The notes beneath the pieces were generated by a model, which saw nothing but the letters and a program-made list of their open reading frames with translations, was not told the origin of the DNA and did no database searches. From Acidimicrobiales bacterium (lineage in GTDB: Bacteria > Actinomycetota > Acidimicrobiia > Acidimicrobiales > AC-9): DNA of 34,330 nt. Location: contig DATBBR010000149.1 in NCBI GenBank assembly GCA_036270875.1, positions 1 through 34,330 on the forward strand. Direction: 5' to 3'. Within the stretch, counting starts at the first letter, position 1, and each line of letters begins with the position of its first letter. The translations under genes and the position numbers were made by a program. Shown here piece after piece: positions 1 through 8,288 of this stretch.

Positions 1-291
1 GAATTCATCGCCTTGGCGAACCACCGCAAGGCGATCCGAACCGAGATCGCCGCCTCGGCCGAGCGGTTCCGCGTCGAACAACTCAACGGCTTCCGGGGCG
101 TACTCGAGCGCTACGGGGTCGACCCCAACGAATGCCCCCCCATCGTCTGCACCGTCCTGATGTCCAGCATCTCCCGGTTTCTCGTCATCGAGCGCGAGAT
201 CCTCGGCATGTCGAGCGGGCACGCCGAGACGGTCGCATTCGTCGAGGGCTTCATTCGTCGATTTGAGGGAGAACGCCGGCCCTCTCCTTGA
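1..291 (+). CDS. TetR/AcrR-type regulator, C-terminal part (truncated by window start)
   Basis: The frame is open from the first base and ends at TGA 289-291, so only about 96 residues of the C-terminus are present. A TTG at 13 is in frame but lies inside the domain. The helical, polar sequence with ANHRKAIRTEIA near the start and an FVEGFIRRFEGE end resembles the ligand-binding and dimerisation domain of actinobacterial TetR regulators. The DNA-binding helix-turn-helix would lie upstream, outside the window. It converges on a second TetR gene 40 bp away. The family call rests on resemblance only, because the diagnostic N-terminal domain is missing. Confidence 0.6.
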   Translation, partial: EFIALANHRKAIRTEIAASAERFRVEQLNGFRGVLERYGVDPNECPPIVCTVLMSSISRFLVIEREILGMSSGHAETVAFVEGFIRRFEGERRPSP

Positions 292-292
292 G

Positions 293-328
293 CGCTGACG
301 ACGAACGCGCAACGACCTCGTCTCAGCG
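293..328. terminator. Hairpin between convergent TetR genes
   Basis: CGCTGA (293-298) pairs with TCAGCG (323-328), and ACGA (301-304) pairs with TCGT (318-321) across a small internal loop. It fills most of the 40-bp gap between two convergent stop codons, where a shared terminator is expected. There is no T-tract on either strand, so termination activity is inferred. Confidence 0.4.
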
Positions 329-331
329 TCC

Positions 332-1018
332 TTAGTGATCGTCTCGGGGGGCCTGCCGGGAGTTCCTCCGAGCCGGGCGCCGGCCCCGTGGTCGTCGTGG
401 TGCCGGGATCTCAGGGGTCATCGCCAGTTCCAGAGCCCGCTTCGTGACCCTCATCAGCGAGCCTTGGCCACCTGAGCCCTGCCATACCCGCACGGCCACG
501 TTGATCGCGCCCATGCTCGAAGCTGCGAGCACCAGCAGGCCGAGGTCGGGTGTGTCCATTCCGGCCTGGAGCGCCAGCTCGTCAGCGAGCGTCAGCTCCC
601 AGGAGCGCAGCATTCGCAGGCTCCGCTCTCTCAGGCGCTGGTTCTCCGTCACGAGCGTTGCTCGGATGAGGAGGGGCTGGTGCTCCTCGGCAAGGTAGTT
701 GGCGAAGGTCAAGAGGACCTCCTCGAGCGCGGACAGGTCCGTCGCAGCGGTGGGGCAGTCGCGGATCATCCGGCGCAGCGCCGCCAGGTGGCGTTCCTCG
801 TAGCCGAACAGGACGTCTTCCTTGGATCCGAAGTAGCGGAAGAAGGTCCTTGGGGACACCTCGACGGCGGCAGCGATCTCCTCCACTGTGGTCTCTTCGT
901 AACCGTTGGCCGCGAAGAGGGCGAGGGCGGCTGCCTCGAGCTCTCGGCGGGTCCGGGCCTGCTTGCGGGACCGCAGACCCTGCCCGGCAGTCAATTCTGG
1001 CTCCTGATGCTCGGCCAT
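332..1018 (-). CDS. TetR/AcrR family transcriptional regulator
   Basis: This 228-residue protein has a canonical TetR N-terminus. The helix-turn-helix spans about residues 20-70, with ELEAAALALFAANGYEETTV followed by EEIAAAVEVSPRTFFRYFGS and KEDVLF. The C-terminal ligand domain (about 80-200) is helical and does not reveal the ligand. The tail after residue 205 is rich in Arg and Pro (RRPRGRRPARR), is probably disordered, and may add non-specific DNA contact. The ATG at 1016-1018 has no good Shine-Dalgarno but sits 10 nt after a TACCCT hexamer, which suggests a very short leader. The gene is divergent from the YihY/BrkB gene, which is therefore a candidate target, although local autoregulation is equally possible. 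Confidence 0.9.
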   Translation of the reverse strand: MAEHQEPELTAGQGLRSRKQARTRRELEAAALALFAANGYEETTVEEIAAAVEVSPRTFFRYFGSKEDVLFGYEERHLAALRRMIRDCPTAATDLSALEEVLLTFANYLAEEHQPLLIRATLVTENQRLRERSLRMLRSWELTLADELALQAGMDTPDLGLLVLAASSMGAINVAVRVWQGSGGQGSLMRVTKRALELAMTPEIPAPRRPRGRRPARRNSRQAPRDDH

Positions 1019-1028
1019 CGACAGGTGG

Positions 1029-1034
1029 AGGGTA
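1029..1034 (-). promoter_or_regulatory. Candidate -10 element (TACCCT) for the TetR gene
   Basis: TACCCT on the minus strand lies 10 nt upstream of the ATG at 1018 and fits the actinobacterial TANNNT -10 pattern. Transcription would then start only a few bases before the ATG. No convincing -35 was seen. Confidence 0.3.
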
Positions 1035-1219
1035 TCTCAAACGGAAGACTGACCCACTCGAGGATGCGAGGAGGCGGCCATCGGAGCTTCCGGGATCTAA
1101 TGTCGTCCTGTGGGCGCCGCTGTGGTGGGAGCCAGCGGTTGGGTCGGGCGCCGACTGGTGGCCCGTCTGGCTGATGACGGCCATGCTGCGTTCGGGTGAG
1201 GGGAAGAAGCCACCGCACA

Positions 1220-2248
1220 ATGCAGAATCCCATCGAGGTCCTTGATCGCTTCCAGCAGCGCCACCGGCCGGCGGCTTTCGTCTTCGGGGTGATCAAGAAG
1301 TTCGGCGACGATGCAGGGTCTGTCCTGACGGCCCTCATCACGTACTACGGCTTCGTGGCGATCTTCCCGTTGCTGTTGGTGTTCGTCACCATCCTTGGCC
1401 TGCTCAGCACCAACTCGTCGTTTGCTCACTCACTCGAGAACTCCGCCCTGGCGCAGTTCCCCGTAATCGGCAACCAGCTGAAGGCCAACGTGAGCGCCCT
1501 CCACTCAGGCAGCGTCGTCGGACTGGTCATTGGTCTCCTCCTAGCCCTGTACGGGTCGCTGGGCGTCAGCCAGGCCGCTCAGCGGGCCATGGCCGAGGTC
1601 TGGAACGTACCCGGCGTCGTTCGCCCGGGCTTCTTCCCCCGGCTGACCCGGAGTCTGACCTTTCTCGCTGTCTTGGCCGGAAACGTATTGATCACCACAG
1701 GCGTGACGAGCCTGTCTACCTATGGCGCCCAGGTGGGCTTGTTCCGAAACATGGGATTCAAGGTGGGCGTCGAAGCTCTGGTGGTATTGATCAATGTGGC
1801 CGTGTACTGGCTGGCCTTTCGGGTCCTCACTCCGGCATCCATTGGCACTCGAGAGCTGTTCCCCGGGGCCGTTCTGGGTGGCGTTGGCTGGACCGTTCTC
1901 CAAGGTCTCGGCGTCTATCTCGTGGGTCACAACCTGCGTCACGCGGGCCAGGTTTACGGCACGTTTGCCCTCGTCCTGGGGACATTGGCCTGGATCTATG
2001 TCGGCGCGGAGTTGAGTCTTTACGCCGCCGAGGTGAACGTCGTGCTGAAGAATCGACTATGGCCCCGCAGCATCGTGCAGCCTCCCTTGACGGACGCTGA
2101 CAGGGAGGTGCTCGACCGCATTGCCTCAGTGGGTGAACGCCGTCCCGAGCAACACGTCGAGTCCTACTTCGATGGCGATGACGAGGCGGCGGGAAATGGA
2201 GGCGGCAGCGAGAGACGACTTGGCGGCCCTGGAGATGACAGGCCGTGA
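1220..2248 (+). CDS. YihY/BrkB family inner-membrane protein
   Basis: A 342-residue multi-spanning membrane protein of the YihY/virulence factor BrkB family, once confused with ribonuclease BN. Its cellular role is not firmly known. Family features visible are the ALITYYGFVAIFPLLLVFVT segment near residues 37-56, then LYGSLGVSQAAQRAMAEVWNVP, then further hydrophobic segments; about six membrane helices are likely. The C-terminal 60 residues (EVLDRIASVGERRPEQHVES onward) are hydrophilic and probably cytoplasmic. I prefer the ATG at 1220, preceded by a GAGGGGAAG tract with long spacing. An in-frame GTG at 1196 would add eight residues. The gene stands alone, divergent from the TetR gene. Confidence 0.88.
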   Translation: MQNPIEVLDRFQQRHRPAAFVFGVIKKFGDDAGSVLTALITYYGFVAIFPLLLVFVTILGLLSTNSSFAHSLENSALAQFPVIGNQLKANVSALHSGSVVGLVIGLLLALYGSLGVSQAAQRAMAEVWNVPGVVRPGFFPRLTRSLTFLAVLAGNVLITTGVTSLSTYGAQVGLFRNMGFKVGVEALVVLINVAVYWLAFRVLTPASIGTRELFPGAVLGGVGWTVLQGLGVYLVGHNLRHAGQVYGTFALVLGTLAWIYVGAELSLYAAEVNVVLKNRLWPRSIVQPPLTDADREVLDRIASVGERRPEQHVESYFDGDDEAAGNGGGSERRLGGPGDDRP

Positions 2249-2264
2249 CTCGAGCCCGCGACCC

Positions 2265-2288
2265 GCTCTGTACGGTAGCTGACAGAGC
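2265..2288. promoter_or_regulatory. 24-bp dyad, candidate operator of the STAS-TetR gene
   Basis: GCTCTGT (2265-2271) and ACAGAGC (2282-2288) are perfect 7-bp inverted arms separated by 10 bp. The dyad ends 5 bp before a TATCCT hexamer and about 60 bp before the STAS-TetR start, so it overlaps the expected -35 region. The size suits a dimeric TetR-type regulator and suggests autorepression. This is inferred from symmetry and position only. Confidence 0.45.
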
Positions 2289-2293
2289 ACTGG

Positions 2294-2299
2294 TATCCT
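2294..2299 (+). promoter_or_regulatory. Candidate -10 element (TATCCT) for the STAS-TetR gene
   Basis: TATCCT fits TANNNT and lies just downstream of the 24-bp dyad. The transcript would start near 2306, giving a leader of about 45 nt that includes the GGGGAAGGG Shine-Dalgarno sequence. No recognisable -35 hexamer was seen. Confidence 0.35.
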
Positions 2300-2350
2300 G
2301 ATCCTGGACGCCGGATATCCGGGCGGGTGACGCCTGGGGAAGGGATCGTG

Positions 2351-3235
2351 GTGCCGACTCCCTTCGATCTGAAGACAGCGATGTACGATGGCCTCGCCGT
2401 GATGGCGGTGGTCGGCCAGCTCGACTGCGCCACGGCCCCACGTCTGTCAGAGGCACTTGCCGAGATGGCCGAGCCAGGCCGAGTGATCCTGGTCGACCTG
2501 AGCGGCACCGTGTTCATCGACTGTGCCGGGCTGGCTCCGCTGGCGGCGGCCTGCGAGCGTCAGCGCCAACTGGGCGGCGATCTGGTCCTCGACGCACCGA
2601 CTGCAGCCGTTTCCAGAGTCATCGAATGCACCCAGCTCGACAAGGTCGTGACCGTGGCCTCGGGCCCGAGCAGATCCACGTCGAACTACTCTCGGGATGT
2701 GCCGACCGTCCATCATCGCCAGCTCTCGGATGCTGACCGTCGACGCGACGCGGTCCTTGGTGCCGCCCGCACCGAGTTTGCCGAGTGGGGGTACCACGGG
2801 GCGACGACCGCGGCAATCGCGACACGAGCCGACATCTCGCAGTCATATATCTACGCCTTGTTCCCCAGCAAGAAGGACCTGTTCATAGCCTGCTATCGGT
2901 GGCATCACCGTCAAATAATGGACATCATGGCAACCGCGGCCGAAGCGCCTGATTTGGTACAGGCGCGCGCACGGATGAACCAGTCGTACGCCGACAAGGT
3001 CCAGAACCGGAACCACTTTCTCTTCCGGCTGCAAGCAACCGCAGCAGCCGCCTCAGATGAGGACATCGCCGCCGAAGTACGGCAGGCGTTCATTGAAGGC
3101 TCTCAGAAGCTGGTCGATCTTCTTGACGATGATGTCGAAGCAGCGAAGGCGTACATCGCGCTCAGCCGGTTGATCGATGTCGCCATGGCCATAGAGCTCC
3201 CACGCGAGTTGTGGCCAGCACTCCCCGCGGGGTAA
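2351..3235 (+). CDS. STAS domain fused to a TetR-type regulator
   Basis: One uninterrupted frame encodes two domains. Residues about 5-105 form a STAS (anti-sigma-factor antagonist-like) domain: LAVMAVVGQLDCATAPRL, then VILVDLSGTVFIDCAGLAPL. Residues about 125-180 form a TetR helix-turn-helix (DAVLGAARTEFAEWGYHGAT, then DISQSYIYALFPSKKDLF) followed by a helical ligand-binding domain to residue 294. In SpoIIAA-type STAS domains a Ser in the D-S-S-G motif is phosphorylated; here it reads D57-C58-A59-G60, so that switch appears lost. GTG 2351 is preferred because GGGGAAGGG lies about 7 nt upstream. GTG 2348 and GTG 2327 are alternatives. A GTG at 2699 could start the TetR part alone but lacks a good ribosome site. 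A 24-bp dyad upstream suggests autoregulation. Confidence 0.85.
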   Translation: MPTPFDLKTAMYDGLAVMAVVGQLDCATAPRLSEALAEMAEPGRVILVDLSGTVFIDCAGLAPLAAACERQRQLGGDLVLDAPTAAVSRVIECTQLDKVVTVASGPSRSTSNYSRDVPTVHHRQLSDADRRRDAVLGAARTEFAEWGYHGATTAAIATRADISQSYIYALFPSKKDLFIACYRWHHRQIMDIMATAAEAPDLVQARARMNQSYADKVQNRNHFLFRLQATAAAASDEDIAAEVRQAFIEGSQKLVDLLDDDVEAAKAYIALSRLIDVAMAIELPRELWPALPAG

Positions 3236-3240
3236 GCCGG

Positions 3241-3261
3241 TCAGGCGGCGTCGTCCGCCGA
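3241..3261. terminator. Short GC hairpin between convergent genes
   Basis: GGCGG (3244-3248) pairs with CCGCC (3255-3259) around a 6-nt loop, in the 31-bp gap between the convergent STAS-TetR and adenylate cyclase stops. It is short and lacks a T-tract, so this is a weak call. Confidence 0.3.
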
Positions 3262-3266
3262 CCAGG

Positions 3267-4334
3267 TCAGGTGCCGGCCGCCCGTAAGCGGTAGGCGCCC
3301 ACCCGGCCCAGCCCCTTCAACCGCCTCGGGGCCAGCGTCGACAGCTCGAAGCGGTCGTCGTCGACCAGGGCGTCGCGACTTGCTTGGTCCACGAGCACGC
3401 TGTCCGGACGGGCGATCGTCACCAGGCGGCTGGCGAGGTTGACTGGTGTTCCGAAGACGTCGCCCTCCCGTGCCAGAACGGGACCGGTTGCCACACCGAC
3501 TCGCAGCTCCGGGGTGCCTCCGTCGGGTGAGACGGCGTCCAACAGGGCCACGGCCACTTCCGCGCCGCGTGCCGGATCGGGCGTGGTGAACATGACCTCG
3601 TCCCCGATGGTCTTTACGACGCGCCCACCCAACTCGGCGATCACGTCGGCGGTGGCCGCGTTGAAGTGTTCGATCGTGTCTGCCAGCTCTTCTGCCGAAA
3701 GTGCTTCGCTGACCTCGGTGAACCCCGTCATGTCGGCAAAGCCCACCGACAGGTTGATCGCACCCATGCCGCCCTCGGTGCCCATCAGCAGCCGCTGCTC
3801 CGTCGCCGCGGCCAGGTGCCGGCGATACATGTAGGTGAGCAGGTGGTCGAGCGCCGGCAGGGCGTCACCCGCGATGGCAACGGCCTCAGCTGCTGCGCTG
3901 CCAGGGTCGGGTCGGCTGAACATGGCGGCGATGACGTCCTGGTGCGAGTCAGCGATGCGCGCCACCGCCTGGCTCATGACTCGGGCCTGCTGGAGCATGG
4001 CAACGTCGCTCATGTCGACCTGGTCGAACAGGCGGAGTGCCACGCGCAAGGCCTCTACGTCAGCGTCGGTGAACGCTCTGTCCTCGTCCGGGACGTCAGG
4101 AAAGCCCATGGCTCGCCACAGCGACCGGGCAGTTGCCTCCCCCACGCCGGCGCGCTCCCAGACGTCTGCCGCCTGGAGATATCGAGATCCCGGGAAGGTC
4201 AAGTGCCGAGCGACGACAAGCGCCAGCTCATCTGGACCGGCCGCCACCGCATCGTCGATGCTGCTCGTGCTTGATCCGGCCGACCGCAACAGTTCGACGG
4301 CATGCTCCCAGCTATCGGAATCCTTCTCGGTCAT
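3267..4334 (-). CDS. Class III adenylate cyclase with Rv1264-like N-terminal regulatory domain
   Basis: The 355-residue soluble protein should convert ATP to cyclic AMP. The C-terminal catalytic domain (about 190-355) carries the class III residues: metal-binding D201 (FADMTGFT) and D245 (KTIGDEV), adenine-selecting K241 and D292 (GDVFG), and transition-state N299 and R303 (VNLASRL). A single set implies a homodimer with two active sites. The helical N-terminal part (about 10-170) resembles the autoinhibitory, pH-responsive domain of mycobacterial Rv1264-type cyclases; that assignment is from resemblance. There is no membrane segment. It lies 82 bp downstream of typA on the same strand, so the two may be co-transcribed. 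A GGGTAGG tract lies about 8 nt before the ATG. Confidence 0.9.
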   Translation of the reverse strand: MTEKDSDSWEHAVELLRSAGSSTSSIDDAVAAGPDELALVVARHLTFPGSRYLQAADVWERAGVGEATARSLWRAMGFPDVPDEDRAFTDADVEALRVALRLFDQVDMSDVAMLQQARVMSQAVARIADSHQDVIAAMFSRPDPGSAAAEAVAIAGDALPALDHLLTYMYRRHLAAATEQRLLMGTEGGMGAINLSVGFADMTGFTEVSEALSAEELADTIEHFNAATADVIAELGGRVVKTIGDEVMFTTPDPARGAEVAVALLDAVSPDGGTPELRVGVATGPVLAREGDVFGTPVNLASRLVTIARPDSVLVDQASRDALVDDDRFELSTLAPRRLKGLGRVGAYRLRAAGT

Positions 4335-4416
4335 GCAACACGCCTACCCAGGACGAGGCAACAGGTCACGTTGCCCACCATCTTCGGCATCGTCATGGGC
4401 AAGTGGTGGAGAGCCG

Positions 4417-6249
4417 CTACAGGCGGTCCCGCTTCGCTCGCGCCGCGCCACGGGCGCGCTGGGACCGGTCGAGGACCATCTTGCGAAGGCGCACCCCAGC
4501 CGGGGTGACCTCGACGCACTCGTCCTCGCGGATGAACTCGAGCGCCTGCTCGAGCGACAGCTGGCGAGGGGGGATGAGGCGGACGAGCTCCTCCGCTGTG
4601 GACGAGCGCATGTTCGTGAGCTTCCGCTCCTTGGTCGGGTTGATATCCATGTCGTCGGACCGGGCGTTCTCACCGACGATCATCCCCTGGTAGACCTCGA
4701 CGCCCGCGCCAACAAAGAGGGTGCCCCGCTCCTGCAGGCTGAGCAGGCTGTAGGTGGTCGTGGTACCCGGGCGGTCGGCGACCAGCGATCCGGTCGGTCG
4801 GGTTCGCAGCTCACCGAACCACGGCTCGAACCTGTCGAAGACATGGTGCAACACACCGGTCCCCCTCGTCTCTGTGAGGAACTCGGTGCGGAAGCCGATG
4901 AGCCCTCGGCTCGGAACCGAGTACTCGAGGCGGACCCACCCCGTGCCATGGTTGACAAACTGCTCCATGCTCCCCTTGCGCAGGGCGAGGAGCTGAGTGA
5001 CCACGCCCATGAAGTCCGCGGGCACGTCGATCGAGAGACGCTCGACCGGCTCGTGGAGTTTGCCGTTGACCTCGCGAGTGACGACCTGTGGCTTGCCCAC
5101 CGTGAGCTCGAAGCCCTCCCTCCGCAGTGTCTCGACCAGCACAGCAAGCTGTAGCTCCCCCCTGCCCTGCACCTCCCAGGTGTCCGGGCGGGCGGTCGGG
5201 TTGACCCGGAGGGAGACATTACCGACGAGCTCGGCATCAAGACGGTTCTCGAGCAGGCGTGCGGTGAGCTTTGTCCCCGATGTGCCGGACAAAGGCGAGG
5301 TATTCACACCGATCGTCATGGCGAGGCTCGGCTCGTCGACGATCAGGACCGGAAGGGGACGGGGATCGTCCCTGTCGGCGAGGGTCTCGCCGATCGTCAC
5401 CTCGCTGATCCCGGCGACGGCGACGATCTCACCGGGTCCCGCTTCAGCGGCGTCGACCCGCTCGAGTCCCTCGGCCACGTAGAGCTCGGTCACCTTCACC
5501 GACTCGACGGTGCCATCGGCGCGGCACCACGCAATCTGCTGGCCCTTGCGGATGGTGCCGTTGACCACCCGGCAGATCGCGAGTCGCCCGACGTAGGGCG
5601 ATGCATCGAGGTTCGTCACCAGGGCCTGGAGTGGATGCCCCTCCTCGAAGGACGGCGGAGGGATGTGCTCGACGATCGCGGCGAAGAGCGGCTCCAGGTC
5701 CCGACCTTCCTCGGTTGGCGACGTGCTGGCGGTTCCCACCCTGGCATTCGTGTAGAGGATCGGGAACTCGATCTGACCCTCGTCGGCGTCGAGATCGAGA
5801 AAGAGCTCGTACACCTCGTCCACGACCTCCTTCGGCCGGGCGTCCGGACGGTCGATCTTGTTGATGACGACCACGACTGGAAGTCGACGCTCCAGGGCCT
5901 TGCGGAGGACGAAGCGCGTCTGTGGAAGCGGTGCCTCGCTCGCGTCGACCAGCAGCAGGACGCCGTCAACCATCGCCAGCGCACGCTCGACCTCGCCTCC
6001 GAAGTCGGCGTGACCAGGCGTGTCGACGATGTTGAGCTTGATGCCGCTGTGACGCACGGAGGTGTTCTTTGCCAGGATCGTGATGCCCTTCTCGCGCTCG
6101 AGGTCCATCGTGTCCATGACTCGCTCTACGACGTCCTGGTTGGCCCTGAAGATGCCCGACTGCCAGAGCATGGCGTCGACGAGCGTGGTCTTGCCATGGT
6201 CGACATGGGCGACGATGGCGAGGTTGCGGATGTCGGCGCGCGGGATCAT
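4417..6249 (-). CDS. typA: Translational GTPase TypA/BipA
   Basis: The 610-residue protein is a full-length TypA/BipA, a ribosome-binding GTPase related to EF-G and LepA that acts in ribosome assembly and stress adaptation. The G domain shows the P-loop [10 protein letters not shown] (about 14-23), switch I with [20 protein letters not shown] and NKID. Domain II ([11 protein letters not shown]) follows, then a domain V-like segment ([20 protein letters not shown]) and the TypA-specific C-terminus ([46 protein letters not shown]). An AGGAAAG ribosome site lies 7 nt before the ATG. Adenylate cyclase follows 82 bp downstream. The gene is divergent from the crotonase, across a 263-bp region holding a small palindrome and a -10 candidate. 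Confidence 0.97.
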   Translation of the reverse strand: MIPRADIRNLAIVAHVDHGKTTLVDAMLWQSGIFRANQDVVERVMDTMDLEREKGITILAKNTSVRHSGIKLNIVDTPGHADFGGEVERALAMVDGVLLLVDASEAPLPQTRFVLRKALERRLPVVVVINKIDRPDARPKEVVDEVYELFLDLDADEGQIEFPILYTNARVGTASTSPTEEGRDLEPLFAAIVEHIPPPSFEEGHPLQALVTNLDASPYVGRLAICRVVNGTIRKGQQIAWCRADGTVESVKVTELYVAEGLERVDAAEAGPGEIVAVAGISEVTIGETLADRDDPRPLPVLIVDEPSLAMTIGVNTSPLSGTSGTKLTARLLENRLDAELVGNVSLRVNPTARPDTWEVQGRGELQLAVLVETLRREGFELTVGKPQVVTREVNGKLHEPVERLSIDVPADFMGVVTQLLALRKGSMEQFVNHGTGWVRLEYSVPSRGLIGFRTEFLTETRGTGVLHHVFDRFEPWFGELRTRPTGSLVADRPGTTTTYSLLSLQERGTLFVGAGVEVYQGMIVGENARSDDMDINPTKERKLTNMRSSTAEELVRLIPPRQLSLEQALEFIREDECVEVTPAGVRLRKMVLDRSQRARGAARAKRDRL

Positions 6250-6373
6250 CTCGTGTCTTTCCTAGAGGGTGAAGCGCCGTCCGCCTCCAGGCCCTCGGGG
6301 CAGCACTGGGGGCGGCATCGGCCCGGACCAGGATACCGTCGGAGATGCCTCACCCGTACGCGATGGCAGGCTG

Positions 6374-6389
6374 CGGTCCGACCGGACCG
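6374..6389. promoter_or_regulatory. 16-bp palindrome in the typA-crotonase divergent region
   Basis: CGGTCCG (6374-6380) and CGGACCG (6383-6389) are perfect inverted arms with a 2-bp centre. The position between divergent genes suits an operator, but GC-rich sequence makes chance palindromes common and no regulator is assigned. Confidence 0.25.
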
Positions 6390-6500
6390 GCGGATGGCCG
6401 TCTCGGGCCCCGTGTGGCTCCGGTCATCCGGTGAGATGGACGACTTCGGGCGAACCGTTGGCCCTTGTCCAGACGGATGGGGTGCGGCCGCCCCGTACCC

Positions 6501-6506
6501 TAAGAT
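6501..6506 (+). promoter_or_regulatory. -10 element TAAGAT of a probable leaderless transcript
   Basis: TAAGAT is followed by exactly six bases and then the GTG start of the crotonase gene. No Shine-Dalgarno sequence lies near that GTG. Transcription would begin at or within a base of the start codon. The same spacing recurs at 13172 and, with a weaker hexamer, at 12255. Confidence 0.55.
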
Positions 6507-6512
6507 CACGGC

Positions 6513-7352
6513 GTGGCCGACTACGAGACGATCTTGTACGAGGAGCTCGAGGGCGTGGCCTGGGTGACGCTGAACCGCCCTGAGGTCCACAACGCGTTCA
6601 ACTTCTTGATGCAGCGAGAGCTGAAGGACGTCTGGAGGAGCCTTCGCAAGAACGATGACGTTCGATGTGCGGTGCTGACTGGGGCCGGCGACAAGGCCTT
6701 TTGCGTGGGCATCGACCGCAGCGAGGTGATGGGCGGCTGGGACAGCGTTGACGATGTGGAAGGGACGAGGGGGACCGGGGCCGGGCCAGCCTCGGCTACG
6801 CCGTGGCATGTCGATGACCCCGGTGAGAACATTGGGCCCAAGACCAACGACCTATGGAAACCAGTCATTGGCGCCATCAACGGCATGGCTTGTGGCGGAG
6901 CCTTCTACATGCTGGGAGAGGTCGACTTCATCGTCGCCGCCGAGCACGCCACGTTCTTCGACCCTCATGTGACGTTCGGCATGACGGCATGCTTCGAGTC
7001 GATACACATGCTTCAGAAGATGCCGTTTGGCGAGATCATGCGCGTGGCCTTGCTCGGGGCGAGCGAGCGGATGACGGCGCAGCGCGCCCATCAGATAGGG
7101 CTGGTCTCAGAGGTGGTCCCCGCCGTCGGTCTCCACGACGCAGTCAAGTGGGCAGCGACCGAGATCGCCAAGGCCCCGGCGGTCGCCATCCAGGGTACGG
7201 TGCGCGCCCTCTGGATGGGCAGAGAGCTCTCTCGCCTCCAGGCGCTCGACAACGGACGTATGCTCGTGCGGCTCGGGAGTGACCCGAGGTCGCTGTTCGA
7301 GGGCCAGCAAGCATTCGCGTCGGGCGAGCGGACCAAGCCTCGCACCCGCTGA
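6513..7352 (+). CDS. Crotonase-fold (enoyl-CoA hydratase/isomerase family) protein lacking both hydratase Glu residues
   Basis: This 279-residue protein has the crotonase fold: VAWVTLNRPEVHNAFN near the N-terminus, first oxyanion-hole segment KAFCVGID (61-68) and second at NGMACGGAFYML (123-134). In true enoyl-CoA hydratases two Glu residues (rat E144 and E164) activate water. By my alignment they correspond to Phe/Tyr at 131-132 and His at 152 (DPHVTFG), so hydration as in ECHS1 is doubtful; an isomerase, hydrolase or other crotonase reaction may apply. A Gly-rich insert at about 75-108 is also present. The GTG has no ribosome site but lies six bases after TAAGAT, so the message is probably leaderless. 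The SDR gene follows 53 bp later, likely in the same acyl-CoA pathway. Confidence 0.85.
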   Translation: MADYETILYEELEGVAWVTLNRPEVHNAFNFLMQRELKDVWRSLRKNDDVRCAVLTGAGDKAFCVGIDRSEVMGGWDSVDDVEGTRGTGAGPASATPWHVDDPGENIGPKTNDLWKPVIGAINGMACGGAFYMLGEVDFIVAAEHATFFDPHVTFGMTACFESIHMLQKMPFGEIMRVALLGASERMTAQRAHQIGLVSEVVPAVGLHDAVKWAATEIAKAPAVAIQGTVRALWMGRELSRLQALDNGRMLVRLGSDPRSLFEGQQAFASGERTKPRTR

Positions 7353-7405
7353 CGGCCTCCTACCGCGCTCGCCTGCATGACACACAGCTTCGGGGGGATT
7401 TCGAC

Positions 7406-8287
7406 ATGAGCGAACCGATTGGCCTGCCCGAGCCGCCGCCGGTGGGCGCCACAGCCCTCCCGCCGGACACGTTCTCTGGCCGCACCGTGCTCGTGACGGG
7501 TGGTGGAACCGGGCTCGGCAAGGCTACGGCCACCGAGTTTGCCCGCCTTGGTGCCGACATCGTGTTGGCCAGCCGGAAGGCCGAGCATCTCTCAGAAGGC
7601 CAGGACGCGCTGGCCAAGCTCGGCACGGCTGTTCTCACCGTTCAGTGCGACATCCGCCAACCTGACCAGATCGCCGCCGCCTTCGATGCCGCCGAAGCGG
7701 ATCTCCACCTCCCGGACGTCCTCGTCAACAACGCGGCCGCGAACTTTCCCGTTCCGACCGAGGAGATGTCACCGAACGCCTGGCGAACCGTTGTCGACAT
7801 CACCCTCAATGGCACCTTCTTCTGCGCCCGTGAGTTCGCTCGCCGCCACATGAGCGCGGGCACGCCGGGATCGATAATCAATATCGGCGCCTCCTACGCG
7901 TGGACCGGTGGCCCAGGCTTCGCCCATTCGGCTGCTGCCAAGGCCGGCGTGAAGAACATGGTGGAGACGCTCGCCGTCGAGTGGGGCCCCTACGGGATCC
8001 AGGTCAACGGCCTGGTACCCGGCCTGTTCCCGCACGAGGATATGACGGCCGATATCAAGGGCAACCTCGACCGCACCAACGAGAAGGACCGCTGCCAGCC
8101 GGCGATGCGGGTGGGTCGGCTGCGCGAGCTCGGATGGGCGGCCACCTTCCTCGCTTCGCCCTACGCCCGGTTCGTCTCCGGTCATACCCTGGTTGTCGAC
8201 GGCGCCAACTGGCAACGCCGGAGCCTCACCAACCCCGAGGTCGTCACGGTCCGTGACCAGATGGGTAGGCCACCCTTCGAGCAGTGA
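7406..8287 (+). CDS. SDR-family oxidoreductase, 2,4-dienoyl-CoA reductase-like
   Basis: The 293-residue protein is a short-chain dehydrogenase/reductase. The Rossmann motif TGGGTGLG (about 31-38) and LASRK favour NADP(H). The NNAAANFP segment and the active-site region GASYAWTGGPGFAHSAAAKAGV (split for reading: Tyr about 169, then Lys in SAAAK) match mitochondrial and peroxisomal dienoyl-CoA reductases, which use a displaced Tyr and Lys instead of the classical YxxxK. The proposed reaction is NADPH-dependent reduction of an unsaturated acyl-CoA. GGGGGGAT lies about 6 nt before the ATG. It follows the crotonase by 53 bp on the same strand, which supports a shared role in unsaturated acyl-CoA breakdown. 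The exact substrate is unknown. Confidence 0.85.
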   Translation: MSEPIGLPEPPPVGATALPPDTFSGRTVLVTGGGTGLGKATATEFARLGADIVLASRKAEHLSEGQDALAKLGTAVLTVQCDIRQPDQIAAAFDAAEADLHLPDVLVNNAAANFPVPTEEMSPNAWRTVVDITLNGTFFCAREFARRHMSAGTPGSIINIGASYAWTGGPGFAHSAAAKAGVKNMVETLAVEWGPYGIQVNGLVPGLFPHEDMTADIKGNLDRTNEKDRCQPAMRVGRLRELGWAATFLASPYARFVSGHTLVVDGANWQRRSLTNPEVVTVRDQMGRPPFEQ

Positions 8288-8288
8288 T

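Noticed and set aside
1-6. GAATTC at the first base as a biologically meaningful boundary
   Set aside because: It is an EcoRI site inside the coding frame of a truncated TetR gene, so it more likely marks a clone or window edge than a genomic feature.
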